Assembly (NCBI RefSeq): GCF_002837185.1
Contig: NZ_KZ477987.1
Location: 1-64,000 of the forward strand
Direction: 5' to 3'
Length of the DNA stretch: 64,000 bases
Source: Pseudomonas fluorescens
GTDB lineage: Bacteria > Pseudomonadota > Gammaproteobacteria > Pseudomonadales > Pseudomonadaceae
The notes under the pieces are model-generated. The model searched no databases, was not told the origin of the DNA, and saw only the letters and a program-made list of their open reading frames with translations. Each line of letters begins with the position of its first letter. Positions within the stretch are counted from its first letter, which is position 1. Below are positions 1-8,282 of this stretch, in pieces. Both the position numbers and the translations under genes were made by a program.

Positions 1-35
1 AGCGAGGTGCCGAGTGGTGGGGCAAGAGCCTTTTT

Positions 36-68
36 GGTTACTTTTGGGGCTCTTTTCCAAAAGTGACC
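36..68. repeat. Palindromic intergenic element
   Basis: Two 12-base arms, GGTTACTTTTGG at 36-47 and CCAAAAGTGACC at 57-68, pair with one mismatch around a 9-base loop. The element lies in the gene-free first 268 bases. It resembles a palindrome often seen between genes in fluorescent Pseudomonas, but copy number cannot be judged here. It could also act as a terminator for a gene to the left of the window. Confidence 0.6.
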
Positions 69-157
69 CGCTGTAAAAGCGGAACCCATAGCAGCCGTTA
101 CCGCAGAAACGGATATGTACCCGGTCCAATCCAACATCCTGGTCGGCCCAGAGGCCG

Positions 158-253
158 CCATCGGGGGCAAGCCCCCTCCCACACTTGGACCGAGGTGTAT
201 CAGGTGGGTAACCGTCGGTTGACAGGCCACCACGGGAGCCCCCCTCCCACATT
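158..253. repeat. Two REP-type palindromes, same orientation
   Basis: A core reading TCGGGGGCAAGCCCCCTCCC lies at 161-180, and a degenerate second copy (GGGAGCCCCCCTCCCACA) lies at about 234-251. Both belong to the REP family found at seven other places in the window. Apart from this and the palindrome at 36-68, bases 1-268 show nothing that looks like a gene; the short open frames there are repeat-derived. Confidence 0.75.
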
Positions 254-268
254 GACCGAGTACATCCG

Positions 269-622
269 CTACACCAGTACCTGCCGGGTACTCGCCATGT
301 ACGCGTGAATCTGCTTTTCAACCCGTGGATGAATCAATTCCACCGGCCGCCGGCCATTGGGGCACGGCAACGTCTTGGTAGTGCCGAACAGGCGACAGAT
401 CAGCGGGCGCTCGTCATACACGGTGCAGCCGTCAGGCCCCAGGTGCACGCAGTTGAGCTCATCCATGGCCGCCTCCTGCTCGGCAGCCGTCTTGCGCGGC
501 AGGCGCGACATTTCTTCGGGCGACGTGGTGACCGGCCCACAGCAGTCGTGGCACCCGGGGACACACTCGAACGAAGGTATCTGTCGACGCAGCGCGCTGA
601 TTTTCTGACTGTTGCAACTCAT
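269..622 (-). CDS. YkgJ-family cysteine cluster protein
   Basis: A 117-residue protein with the cysteine pattern of the YkgJ/FliB-like family (putative zinc- or iron-chelating domain): CVPGCHDCC at about residues 20-28, then CVHLGPDGCTVYDERPLICR. These eight cysteines would bind metal; the biochemical role of the family is not settled. I chose the ATG at 622 (MSCNSQK) because the upstream extension has no family character. It is divergent from the oxidoreductase gene, with about 110 bp between them. Recognition is by motif only, so the specific function stays open. Confidence 0.8.
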   Translation of the reverse strand: MSCNSQKISALRRQIPSFECVPGCHDCCGPVTTSPEEMSRLPRKTAAEQEAAMDELNCVHLGPDGCTVYDERPLICRLFGTTKTLPCPNGRRPVELIHPRVEKQIHAYMASTRQVLV

Positions 623-736
623 CGAAACACATACCGAACGGCGAATAGGTGTGGATTCTGACTCAAAACGCACCGCGCAGACAGCTTCGCCCGACCGTTG
701 TATCCTGCGTCAAATTTTTCAAACAGGGAGGCCCCC

Positions 737-2029
737 ATGATCGCCAGCGCCCGGCACACCGCGTCCTACTACGCCGCCAGCAGCGTGCCGCACCCCGATT
801 ACCCGGCGTTGACGGGTGAGGTGCGTGCCGATGTCTGCGTGATTGGCGGGGGATATTCCGGGCTCAACACCGCGCTGGAGCTGGCCGAGCGCGGCTTCAG
901 CGTCGTGCTGCTGGAGGCGCGCAAGATCGGTTGGGGCGCCAGTGGGCGTAACGGCGGGCAGCTGATTCGCGGCGTCGGCCATGGCCTTGACCAGTTCACC
1001 AAGGTGATCGGCACCGACGGCGTGCGCCAGATGAAACTGATGGGCCTGGAAGCGGTGGAGATCGTACGCGAGCGCGTCGAGCGCTTCCAGATCCCCTGCG
1101 ACCTGACCTGGGGCTACTGCGACCTCGCCAACAAGCCCCGCGACCTGCAGGGTCTCGCCGAAGACGCCGAAGAGCTGCGCAGCCTGGGTTATCGCCATCC
1201 AGTACGCCTGCTGCAAGCCGGCGAGATGGCCAGCGTGATCGGCTCCGACCGCTATGTGGGCGGGATGATCGACATGGGCTCCGGGCACCTGCACCCGCTG
1301 AACCTGGCCCTGGGCGAAGCCGCCGTTGCCCGGCAGTTGGGCGTGCAATTATTCGAGCAGTCCGAGGTGACGCGCATCGACTACGGCGCACAGGTCAAGG
1401 TGCACACCGCCCTGGGCCAGGTACATGCCACGACGCTGGTGCTGGCCTGCAACGCCTACCTCAACGACCTCAACCCGCACTTGAGCGGCAAGATATTGCC
1501 CGCCGGCAGCTACATCATTGCTACCGAACCCTTGAGCGAAGCGCAAGCCGCCAGCCTGTTGCCGCAGAACATGGCGGTATGTGATCAGCGCGTAACGGTG
1601 GACTATTTCCGCCTGTCCGCCGATCGCCGCCTGTTGTTCGGTGGCGCCTGCCACTATTCCGGGCGCGACCCGCAAGACATTGGCGCGTATATGCGGCCAA
1701 AGATGCTGCACGTGTTCCCGCAATTGGCCAATGTGAAGATCGACTTCCAGTGGGGCGGCATGATCGGCATCGGCGCCAATCGGTTGCCGCAGATCGGGCG
1801 CCTGGCGGATCAACCCAATGTGTATTACGCCCAGGCCTATGCAGGCCACGGCCTCAACGCCACACACCTGGCGGGCAGATTGCTGGCCGAAGCCATCAGC
1901 GGCCAGCAACAAGGGCGCTTCGATCTGTTCGCCCAGGTGCCGCACATGACCTTCCCTGGTGGTAAACACCTGCGCTCGCCGCTGCTGGCCCTGGGGATGC
2001 TCTGGCATCGCCTCAAGGAACTGGTCTGA
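737..2029 (+). CDS. FAD-dependent oxidoreductase, gamma-glutamylputrescine oxidase-like
   Basis: A 430-residue protein of the DadA/PuuB class of FAD amine oxidoreductases. The N-terminal dinucleotide fold is clear: DVCVIGGGYSGLNTALELAE near residues 30-50, followed by the acidic end of the second strand (VVLLEA) and the GWGASGRNGGQ motif typical of PuuB-type enzymes. The C-terminus has GGMIGIGANRLPQIG and the YAQAYAGHGLN flavin-contact segment. PuuB oxidises gamma-glutamylputrescine to the aldehyde, releasing ammonia and peroxide. The PuuC/KauB-type dehydrogenase at 5547-7040 could take the next step. The start at 737 has GGGAGG just upstream. The exact substrate cannot be read from sequence. 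Confidence 0.85.
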   Translation: MIASARHTASYYAASSVPHPDYPALTGEVRADVCVIGGGYSGLNTALELAERGFSVVLLEARKIGWGASGRNGGQLIRGVGHGLDQFTKVIGTDGVRQMKLMGLEAVEIVRERVERFQIPCDLTWGYCDLANKPRDLQGLAEDAEELRSLGYRHPVRLLQAGEMASVIGSDRYVGGMIDMGSGHLHPLNLALGEAAVARQLGVQLFEQSEVTRIDYGAQVKVHTALGQVHATTLVLACNAYLNDLNPHLSGKILPAGSYIIATEPLSEAQAASLLPQNMAVCDQRVTVDYFRLSADRRLLFGGACHYSGRDPQDIGAYMRPKMLHVFPQLANVKIDFQWGGMIGIGANRLPQIGRLADQPNVYYAQAYAGHGLNATHLAGRLLAEAISGQQQGRFDLFAQVPHMTFPGGKHLRSPLLALGMLWHRLKELV

Positions 2030-2254
2030 TCAATCGCGCCAGAAAGGCTTCAGGCCTTCATGGCGCGCCTGCTCTGCCGTCAGCCCCACGTCGCGCAATT
2101 GCTCTCGCGTCAGCGTGAGCAAGACCTTGCGTGTATGACGGCGGCGCCAGAACAGGCTCCAGCGGTTTTCGCCGGGCACAGAAGGCGCCCGCTCCTGCTC
2201 TGCTTCCAGTTCCTGGCTGTGTAACGCCAGCCGCACATCGCTCATGCCATTCAT
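2030..2254 (-). CDS. DUF1127 small basic protein
   Basis: A 74-residue protein whose C-terminal half (SLFWRRRHTRKVLLTLTREQLRDVGLTAEQARHEGLKPFWRD) is a textbook DUF1127 domain: an arginine-rich stretch, then LTREQLRDVGL and a terminal KPFWRD. Longer members of the family have been linked to RNA turnover and to phosphate and carbon metabolism; this copy's role is unknown. Its stop codon directly abuts the stop of the oxidoreductase (convergent, no gap). It is divergent from the MocR regulator across 166 bp, so both could share that gene's operators. Confidence 0.85.
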   Translation of the reverse strand: MNGMSDVRLALHSQELEAEQERAPSVPGENRWSLFWRRRHTRKVLLTLTREQLRDVGLTAEQARHEGLKPFWRD

Positions 2255-2314
2255 TTTGCCGTCCCTCGTTAGCGTGCTGCCTTGAGTGACTAGAATGAGC
2301 GCGCGCGCAAAACC

Positions 2315-2406
2315 AATACAGATTCAACGTCCCTTTATTAAATCCATACAGACACTGCCTATACACGGCTGAATCCTGTATTTTGCGCCTATCTGTACTG
2401 GTCTGT
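2315..2406. promoter_or_regulatory. Repeated TACAG/CTGTA motifs, likely MocR operator region
   Basis: The gap between the DUF1127 gene and the MocR gene holds ATACAGA at 2316-2322 and again at 2346-2352, exactly 30 bp apart. It also holds the inverse forms CTGTAT at 2376-2381, TCTGTAC at 2392-2398 and GTCTGTT at 2401-2407. AATACAGATTCA (2315-2326) is mirrored by TGAATCCTGTATT (2370-2382) with one extra base. MocR/GabR-type regulators usually bind repeated sites beside their own gene, so autoregulation is a fair inference. Confidence 0.6.
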
Positions 2407-2420
2407 TGGGAGTGACCGCC

Positions 2421-3845
2421 GTGACCCTCTACGTCAACCTCGCCGAATTGCTGGGCACCCGCATCGAACAAGGCTTCTATCGCCCCGGCGACCGTCTGCC
2501 TTCCGTACGCGCATTGAGTGTGGAGCACGGGGTCAGCCTGAGCACCGTGCAGCAAGCCTATCGATTGCTGGAAGACAATGGCCTGGCGATGCCCAAGCCC
2601 AAGTCCGGCTATTTTGTGCCGGCGGGCCGTGAACTGCCGGCGCTGCCCGAGGTGGGACGCCCGGCCCAGCGACCGGTCGAGATTTCCCAGTGGGACCAGG
2701 TGCTGGAATTGATTCGTGCCGTGCCGCGCAAAGACACCATACAGTTGGGCCGGGGCATGCCAGATGTGTTGTCGCCCACTCTCAAACCGTTGCTTCGCAG
2801 CCTGGCCCGTGTCAGTCGCCGGCAGGATCTGCCCGGGCTGTATTACGACAACATTCTTGGCTGTATGGAGTTGCGCGAGCAAATTGCGCGACTGTCATTG
2901 GATTCCGGCTGCCAATTGACGGCCGAGGATATCGTCATCACCACCGGCTGCCACGAGGCGCTTTCCGCCAGCATCCACGCGATTTGCGAGCCCGGCGATA
3001 TCGTTGCGGTGGATTCGCCAAGTTTCCACGGCGCCATGCAGACCCTCAAGGGCCTGGGCATGAAAGCCCTCGAGATCCCCACCGACCCGATCACCGGTAT
3101 CAGCCTTGAAGCTCTGGAATTGGCGCTGGAACAGTGGCCGATCAAAGTCATCCAGCTCACTCCCAACTGCAACAACCCCTTGGGCTACATCATGCCGGAG
3201 GCGCGCAAACGCGCACTGCTGACCCTGGCCCAGCGTTTTGACGTGGCGATCATCGAAGACGATGTGTATGGCGAACTGGCCTACAGCTACCCGCGCCCGC
3301 GCACGATCAAATCCTTTGACGAAGACGGCCGTGTGCTGCTGTGCAGTTCGTTCTCCAAGACCCTGGCGCCTGGCCTGCGCATTGGCTGGGTCGCGCCGGG
3401 GCGCTACCTGGACCGGGTGCTGCACATGAAATACATCAGCACAGGCTCGACCGCTACCCAGCCGCAGATCGCGATTGCGGAATTTCTCAAAGGCGGCTAT
3501 TTCGAACCGCATTTGCGCCGGATGCGCACGCAATACCAGCGTAATCGCGACCTGATGCTCGACTGGGTCAGCCGCTACTTCCCCGCCGGTACCCGCGCCA
3601 GCCGGCCGCAGGGCAGTTTTATGCTGTGGATAGAATTGCCGGAGGGCTTCGATACCCTCAAGCTCAACCGTGCGCTGATGGACCAGGGCGTCCAGGTGGC
3701 GGTAGGCAGCATCTTTTCTGCATCCGGCAAATACCGTAATTGCCTGCGTATGAACTACGCTGCCAAACCGACGCCGCAGATTGAAGAAGCGGTACGCAAA
3801 GTCGGTACCGCTGCGCACACCCTGCTAGCCGAAGCGGCAGACTGA
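2421..3845 (+). CDS. MocR-type regulator, GntR wHTH fused to aminotransferase fold
   Basis: A 474-residue fusion. Residues 1-70 form a GntR winged helix (RIEQGFYRPGDRLPSVRALS, then STVQQAYRLLEDNGL and KSGYFVP). From about residue 95 it is a fold-type I aminotransferase domain with GCHEALS, LTPNCNNPLG, EDDVYGELAY and the PLP lysine in SSFSKTLAPGLRIGW (Lys 313). MocR proteins sense PLP adducts or amines and control vitamin B6, GABA or polyamine genes. The GTG at 2421 is preferred over TTG 2406 or GTG 2412 because GGGAG ends 8 bases upstream of it. Its place between PuuB-like and KauB-like genes suggests an amine-catabolic regulon, which is inference. Confidence 0.88.
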   Translation: MTLYVNLAELLGTRIEQGFYRPGDRLPSVRALSVEHGVSLSTVQQAYRLLEDNGLAMPKPKSGYFVPAGRELPALPEVGRPAQRPVEISQWDQVLELIRAVPRKDTIQLGRGMPDVLSPTLKPLLRSLARVSRRQDLPGLYYDNILGCMELREQIARLSLDSGCQLTAEDIVITTGCHEALSASIHAICEPGDIVAVDSPSFHGAMQTLKGLGMKALEIPTDPITGISLEALELALEQWPIKVIQLTPNCNNPLGYIMPEARKRALLTLAQRFDVAIIEDDVYGELAYSYPRPRTIKSFDEDGRVLLCSSFSKTLAPGLRIGWVAPGRYLDRVLHMKYISTGSTATQPQIAIAEFLKGGYFEPHLRRMRTQYQRNRDLMLDWVSRYFPAGTRASRPQGSFMLWIELPEGFDTLKLNRALMDQGVQVAVGSIFSASGKYRNCLRMNYAAKPTPQIEEAVRKVGTAAHTLLAEAAD

Positions 3846-3906
3846 CCTTTTTCGAGCCATTGCCGTCATATGCCGACAAACGCCTGACCTGGATGCCGCT
3901 TCCTTG

Positions 3907-5475
3907 ATGATTAAACGGCTTTTACCGCTTGCCCTGTTGGGAGCACTGGCACTGGGTGGCTGCGCGACAGCCTACACACCGCGCGTGCCCAGTGATGCGC
4001 TACCGGCGGCAGACTCCTCCTTCGGCCGTTCGATCCAGGCCCAGGCGGCACCGTATCAGGGCCGCTCCGGCTTTCGTCTGCTGCCCAACAGCAGCGAAGC
4101 CTTCATGGCCCGCGCCGAACTGATCCGCAACGCCCAGACCAGCCTCGACCTGCAGTACTACATTGTGCATGACGGTATCAGCACGCGCATGCTGGTGGAT
4201 GAACTGCTCAAGGCCGCCGACCGCGGCGTGCGCGTGCGCATCCTGCTGGACGACACCACCAGCGACGGGCTCGACCAGATCATCGCGACGCTTGCCGCCC
4301 ACCCCAACATCGACATTCGCCTGTTCAACCCGCTGCACCTGGGGCGTAGCACCGGGGTGACACGTGCCATGGGGCGCCTGTTCAACCTGTCGCTGCAACA
4401 TCGGCGCATGCACAACAAACTGTGGCTGGCAGACAACAGCGTGGCGATCGTGGGCGGGCGCAACCTGGGGGATGAGTATTTCGATGCCGAACCCAACCTG
4501 AATTTCACCGATATCGACATGCTCAGTGTCGGGCCGGTGGCCGAGCAACTGGGTCACAGTTTCGATCAGTACTGGAACAGCGCGCTGAGCAAGCCTATCG
4601 ATGAGTTTGTCGCGGACATGCCCTCCAAGGTCGACCTCGCTGTTGCGCGTGGGCGCCTGGAGTCCTCGCTGACCCAATCGCGTCAGCAGAACCACGCCTT
4701 GTATAACCGCCTGCGCACCTACCAGACCCAGCCGCGCATGGATATCTGGCGTCGCGAGTTGATCTGGGCCTGGAACCAGGCCCTGTGGGATGCCCCGAGC
4801 AAGGTGCTGGCCAAGGCCGACCCGGACCCGCAATTGCTCCTCACCACGCAACTGGCGCCGGAGCTGGAGGGCGTCAGCCGTGAGCTGATCATGATTTCGG
4901 CGTACTTCGTTCCCGGGCCTCCCGGGCTGGTGTACCTGACGGGCCGCGCCGATGCGGGCGTGTCAGTGAACCTGCTGACCAATTCCCTCGAAGCCACTGA
5001 TGTACCCGCCGTGCACGGCGGCTACGCGCCCTATCGCAAGGCGCTGCTGGAGCATGGCGTGAAACTCTATGAGCTGCGTCGACAACCTGGCGACCCCAGC
5101 GCAAGCAGCGGGCCGCACCTGTTTCGTCGCGGCAGCTTTCGCGGCTCCGACTCCAGCCTGCACAGCAAGGCGATGATTTTCGATCGGGAAAAATCGTTTA
5201 TCGGCTCCTTCAATTTCGATCCGCGCTCGGTGCTGTGGAACACCGAGGTCGGCGTACTGGTGGACAGCCCGGAACTGGCGGAACACGTACGCAACCTGGC
5301 GCTGCAAGGGATGGCGCCAGCACTGAGATACGAGGCGAAACTGCAGGATGGGCACATCGTGTGGGTAACGGAAGATAACGGCCAGTTGCACACCCTGACC
5401 CGGGAGCCCGGCAGTTGGTGGCGCCGGTTCAATGCCTGGTTCGCCACCAGTGTCGGCCTGGAGCGCATGCTCTAG
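3907..5475 (+). CDS. Phospholipase D-family lipoprotein, cardiolipin synthase-like
   Basis: A 522-residue protein with a lipoprotein signal ending in LALGGC (Cys 19), so probably membrane-anchored facing the periplasm. Two HKD motifs define the PLD superfamily: HNKLWLADNSVAIVGGRNLGDEYF (His 169) and HSKAMIFDREKSFIGSFNFDPRS (His 419). Layout and length resemble the ClsC/YmdC type of cardiolipin synthase, which joins phospholipid headgroups; a periplasmic phosphodiesterase of other specificity cannot be excluded. The ATG at 3907 directly follows a TTG in the same frame and puts the signal peptide at the start. It ends just before a REP hairpin at 5493-5520 that may end transcription. Confidence 0.85.
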   Translation: MIKRLLPLALLGALALGGCATAYTPRVPSDALPAADSSFGRSIQAQAAPYQGRSGFRLLPNSSEAFMARAELIRNAQTSLDLQYYIVHDGISTRMLVDELLKAADRGVRVRILLDDTTSDGLDQIIATLAAHPNIDIRLFNPLHLGRSTGVTRAMGRLFNLSLQHRRMHNKLWLADNSVAIVGGRNLGDEYFDAEPNLNFTDIDMLSVGPVAEQLGHSFDQYWNSALSKPIDEFVADMPSKVDLAVARGRLESSLTQSRQQNHALYNRLRTYQTQPRMDIWRRELIWAWNQALWDAPSKVLAKADPDPQLLLTTQLAPELEGVSRELIMISAYFVPGPPGLVYLTGRADAGVSVNLLTNSLEATDVPAVHGGYAPYRKALLEHGVKLYELRRQPGDPSASSGPHLFRRGSFRGSDSSLHSKAMIFDREKSFIGSFNFDPRSVLWNTEVGVLVDSPELAEHVRNLALQGMAPALRYEAKLQDGHIVWVTEDNGQLHTLTREPGSWWRRFNAWFATSVGLERML

Positions 5476-5492
5476 AAATCAGGCATACCCCA

Positions 5493-5520
5493 TGTGGGAG
5501 GGGGCAAGCCCCCTCCCACA
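5493..5520. repeat. REP palindrome, possible bidirectional terminator
   Basis: Twelve-base arms TGTGGGAGGGGG and CCCCCTCCCACA pair perfectly around CAAG. The element lies between the convergent phospholipase D and aldehyde dehydrogenase genes and may end transcription from both sides. Confidence 0.85.
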
Positions 5521-5546
5521 GTTGCCCTGTGCTGTTTCCAGCAGGG

Positions 5547-7040
5547 TTACAGCTTGATCCAGGTCGCCTTCAGCTCAGTGTATTTGTCGAACGCGTGCAG
5601 CGATTTATCGCGACCGTTACCCGACTGCTTGAAGCCACCGAACGGAGCGGTCATGTCGCCGCCGTCGTACTGGTTGACCCACACGCTACCGGCACGCAGG
5701 GCCTTGGCAGTCAGGTGAGCCTTGGAAATGTCCGCCGTCCACACCGCCGCAGCCAGGCCATATTGGGTGTCATTGGCGATGGCGACAGCTTCTTCGGCGC
5801 TGTCGAACGTGATCACCGACAGTACCGGACCGAAGATTTCTTCCTGGGCAATTTTCATGGCGTTGGTCACACCGTCGAAAATGGTCGGTTCGACGTACGT
5901 GCCACCGGTTTCTTCCAGGGTGCGCTTGCCACCGGCGACCAGTTTGGCGCCGTCGGCATGCCCCGCTTCGATGTACGAGAGCACATTGTTCATCTGCTGG
6001 GTGTCCACCAGCGCACCCACGTTCGTGGCAGGGTCCAGCGGGTTACCGGGTTTCCAACCCTTGAGGGCCTCGATCACCAGCGGCAGGAAGGTGTCCTTGA
6101 TCGAACGCTCCACCAACAGGCGCGAACCGGCGGTGCAGACTTCGCCCTGGTTGAAAGCGATGGCACTGGCTGCGGACGCGGCGGCGGTTTGCAGGTTCGG
6201 TGCATCGGCAAACACGATGTTCGGACTCTTGCCGCCAGCTTCCAGCCATACGCGCTTCATGTTCGATTCGCCGGAGCGGATCAACAGTTGCTTGGCAATT
6301 TTGGTGGAACCGGTAAACACCAGGGTATCCACGTCCATATGCACTGCCAGCGCGTTACCCACGGTGTGGCCGTAGCCCGGCAGCACGTTAAACACGCCTT
6401 TTGGAATGCCGGCCTCAACGGCCAGAGCGGCGATGCGGATGGCGGTCAACGGGGACTTTTCCGACGGTTTGAGAATCACCGAGTTACCGGTCGACAGCGC
6501 CGGGCCGAGTTTCCAGCACGCCATCATCAGCGGGAAGTTCCACGGTACGATCGCACCGACTACGCCGACGGGCTCACGGGTCACCAGACCCAGTTGATCA
6601 TGGGGCGTGGCCGCCACTTCATCGTAGATCTTGTCGATTGCCTCGCCGCTCCAGCTCAAGGCATTGGCCGCGCCGGGGACGTCAATGTTCAGGGCGTCGC
6701 TGATCGGCTTGCCCATGTCCAGGGTTTCCAGCAGCGCCAGCTCTTCGGCATTGGCCTTGAGCAGCGCGGCGAAACGGATCATGACGGACTTGCGCTTGGC
6801 CGGTGCCAGGCGTGACCAGACCCCGGAATTGAATGTGGCACGGGCGTTTTCCACGGCACGCTGGGCGTCGGCGGCGTCACAGCTGGCCACAGTGGCGAGC
6901 AGACGGCCATCGACCGGACTGATGCATTCGAAGGTCTCACCGGAAGCGGCGGTGGTGTATTCGCCATTGATGTAAGCGCGGCCTTCGATTTTCAGGTCCT
7001 TGGCGCGTTGTTCCCAGTCGGCACGGGTCAGGGTGGTCAT
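5547..7040 (-). CDS. kauB: Aldehyde dehydrogenase, KauB/PuuC type
   Basis: A 497-residue NAD(P)-dependent aldehyde dehydrogenase. Visible landmarks are the oxyanion-hole Asn 168 in VPWNFP, the nucleotide motif FTGSTKIAK, the general base Glu 267 in LEAGGKSPN, the catalytic Cys 302 in NQGEVCTAGSR, EEIFGPVLSV and the C-terminal PFGGFKQSGNGRDKS. The opening, with a long lead before INGEY, matches gamma-glutamyl-gamma-aminobutyraldehyde/4-guanidinobutyraldehyde dehydrogenases, which oxidise aldehydes made in putrescine and arginine-derived amine breakdown. It faces the PLD gene and is divergent from a cupin gene. KauB versus PuuC cannot be separated by sequence alone, hence the moderate certainty of the symbol. 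Confidence 0.85.
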   Translation of the reverse strand: MTTLTRADWEQRAKDLKIEGRAYINGEYTTAASGETFECISPVDGRLLATVASCDAADAQRAVENARATFNSGVWSRLAPAKRKSVMIRFAALLKANAEELALLETLDMGKPISDALNIDVPGAANALSWSGEAIDKIYDEVAATPHDQLGLVTREPVGVVGAIVPWNFPLMMACWKLGPALSTGNSVILKPSEKSPLTAIRIAALAVEAGIPKGVFNVLPGYGHTVGNALAVHMDVDTLVFTGSTKIAKQLLIRSGESNMKRVWLEAGGKSPNIVFADAPNLQTAAASAASAIAFNQGEVCTAGSRLLVERSIKDTFLPLVIEALKGWKPGNPLDPATNVGALVDTQQMNNVLSYIEAGHADGAKLVAGGKRTLEETGGTYVEPTIFDGVTNAMKIAQEEIFGPVLSVITFDSAEEAVAIANDTQYGLAAAVWTADISKAHLTAKALRAGSVWVNQYDGGDMTAPFGGFKQSGNGRDKSLHAFDKYTELKATWIKL

Positions 7041-7208
7041 GCAAGTCTCCTCCTCTTATTGGATACAAGGGCCTGGAAAAGTGATCCCGGCGCCTCCACG
7101 AATGCTTGCCTGGCCAGCCTGCTGTTCGGCTCAAGGCACTTGCCACCCTAAACCAGCGGCTGGGGATGTTTCAATATATTTGACATAACGGCGGCAAACG
7201 CCCTTGCG

Positions 7209-7228
7209 ATGTTCATTTTAATAAACAT
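7209..7228. promoter_or_regulatory. 20-bp near-perfect palindrome, candidate operator
   Basis: ATGTTCATTTTAATAAACAT is symmetric with one mismatch per half and lies 42 bases before the cupin start, in the divergent gap shared with the aldehyde dehydrogenase gene. Its AT-rich composition and position fit a repressor or activator site. The binding protein is unknown. Confidence 0.45.
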
Positions 7229-7270
7229 AGACTTTGGGCTCTCCAACTGCAGGCCAGACGGGATAAGCAC

Positions 7271-7633
7271 ATGAGCATCCAGGACATCGTCGATTTCAGC
7301 CAAGCCAATACCGCCCCCGACCGCTATCGCCCTGCCGCCGAGAAAATCCTCAAGGGCGACCCCGAACAGACGATCTACAACCACTACAACAGCCCATGCG
7401 GGCAAATGAACGCGGGCGTCTGGGAAGGCGAAATCGGGCAGTGGACAGTCAATTACACCGAGCATGAATACTGCGAGATCGTGCAGGGAGTTTCCGTACT
7501 GCGCGATGCCCAAGGGAATGCCAAAACCCTGCGCGCCGGCGACCGCTTTGTGATCCCGGCCGGCTTCAGCGGCACCTGGGAAGTGCTGCAAGCGTGCCGC
7601 AAGATCTACGTGGTGTTCGAACAGAAGGCCTGA
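7271..7633 (+). CDS. Cupin-domain protein (DUF861/EutQ-like)
   Basis: A 120-residue single-domain cupin. The first cupin motif region is around GQWTVNYTEHEYCEIVQG and the second around LRAGDRFVIPAGFSGTWEV, the pattern of DUF861-type cupins found near amine and ureide catabolic genes. The absence of the usual paired histidines in motif 1 suggests it may bind a small molecule rather than act as a metal dioxygenase. It is divergent from the KauB-type dehydrogenase across 230 bp and ends in a strong terminator. A link to polyamine breakdown is inferred from neighbours only. Confidence 0.75.
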   Translation: MSIQDIVDFSQANTAPDRYRPAAEKILKGDPEQTIYNHYNSPCGQMNAGVWEGEIGQWTVNYTEHEYCEIVQGVSVLRDAQGNAKTLRAGDRFVIPAGFSGTWEVLQACRKIYVVFEQKA

Positions 7634-7650
7634 TCAGCGAATCACAGGCA

Positions 7651-7686
7651 AAAAAAAGCCCGTATCGTGAGATACGGGCTTTTTTT
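7651..7686. terminator. Bidirectional rho-independent terminator
   Basis: A perfect stem AGCCCGTATC / GATACGGGCT closes a GTGA loop and is flanked by an A-run on the left and a T-run on the right. It can end transcription of the cupin gene rightward and of rpmB-rpmG leftward. Confidence 0.9.
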
Positions 7687-7704
7687 CACAAGGAAGGAAA
7701 TCAA

Positions 7705-7860
7705 TTACTTGATTTTGCCTTCTTTGTAGATCACGTGCTTGCGAACGCGCGGGTCGAACATTTTCTTTTCGAGCTTGTCCGGGGTAGTACGCTTGTTCTT
7801 GTCGGTAGTGTAGAAGTGACCAGTACCGGCGCTAGAGATCATTCGAATCAATTCACGCAT
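7705..7860 (-). CDS. rpmG: 50S ribosomal protein L33
   Basis: A 51-residue protein beginning [20 protein letters not shown] and ending [17 protein letters not shown], a complete bacterial L33 without the CxxC zinc motifs (the C- type). L33 sits near the E site of the large subunit. It lies 11 bases downstream of rpmB, the standard rpmB-rpmG operon, and is followed by the terminator at 7651-7686. Confidence 0.96.
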   Translation of the reverse strand: MRELIRMISSAGTGHFYTTDKNKRTTPDKLEKKMFDPRVRKHVIYKEGKIK

Positions 7861-7871
7861 GATAGAGCTCC

Positions 7872-8105
7872 TTAGATCTTGCCGGCGGCGCGGATTTCGG
7901 CCAGCACGACAGTGATGCCACGCTTGTCGATGATACGCATGCCTTTGGCAGATACACGCAGGCGAACAAAACGTTTCTCTTCTTCAACCCAGAAGCGGTG
8001 ATGCTGCAGGTTCGGCAGGAAACGACGACGGGTTTTGTTATTTGCGTGGGAAATGTTATTCCCAGTCACCGGACCCTTACCGGTAACTTGACAGACTCTC
8101 GACAT
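7872..8105 (-). CDS. rpmB: 50S ribosomal protein L28
   Basis: A 77-residue protein, [20 protein letters not shown] onward, with the conserved [17 protein letters not shown] and [15 protein letters not shown] segments of L28. Length is normal. It is the first gene of the rpmB-rpmG operon and is read from the promoter at 8254-8282, which leaves a leader of roughly 140 bases. No zinc-binding cysteine pairs are present. Confidence 0.96.
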   Translation of the reverse strand: MSRVCQVTGKGPVTGNNISHANNKTRRRFLPNLQHHRFWVEEEKRFVRLRVSAKGMRIIDKRGITVVLAEIRAAGKI

Positions 8106-8253
8106 GCCTCAGCCCTCTAAAACCACATGCCCAACCCGGCATGGGTTGGCCGCTTAATCTCTCAGTCATTTGGCGCCAGGCGCCGCGTTTCTTTAGGGTC
8201 TTACCGGCTACACCTACAAGCGAAGGAACCGGGCCCCTAGAAAAGAGCGCTGC

Positions 8254-8282
8254 TTTATACCAGAAAGACCCAGGTGCAACAA
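8254..8282 (-). promoter_or_regulatory. Sigma-70 promoter for rpmB-rpmG
   Basis: On the minus strand, TTGTTG (8277-8282) and TATAAA (8254-8259) are separated by exactly 17 bases. Position and direction fit transcription of rpmB at 8105. The rest of 8106-8563 has no gene; it holds this promoter, the leader of rpmB, a perfect 12-bp palindrome TTTTGGCCAAAA at 8448-8459, and the upstream region of the peptide-binding protein gene. Confidence 0.65.

Noticed and set aside
63..308. 81-codon open frame at the left edge
   Set aside because: Passes through two REP elements; a repeat-derived frame.
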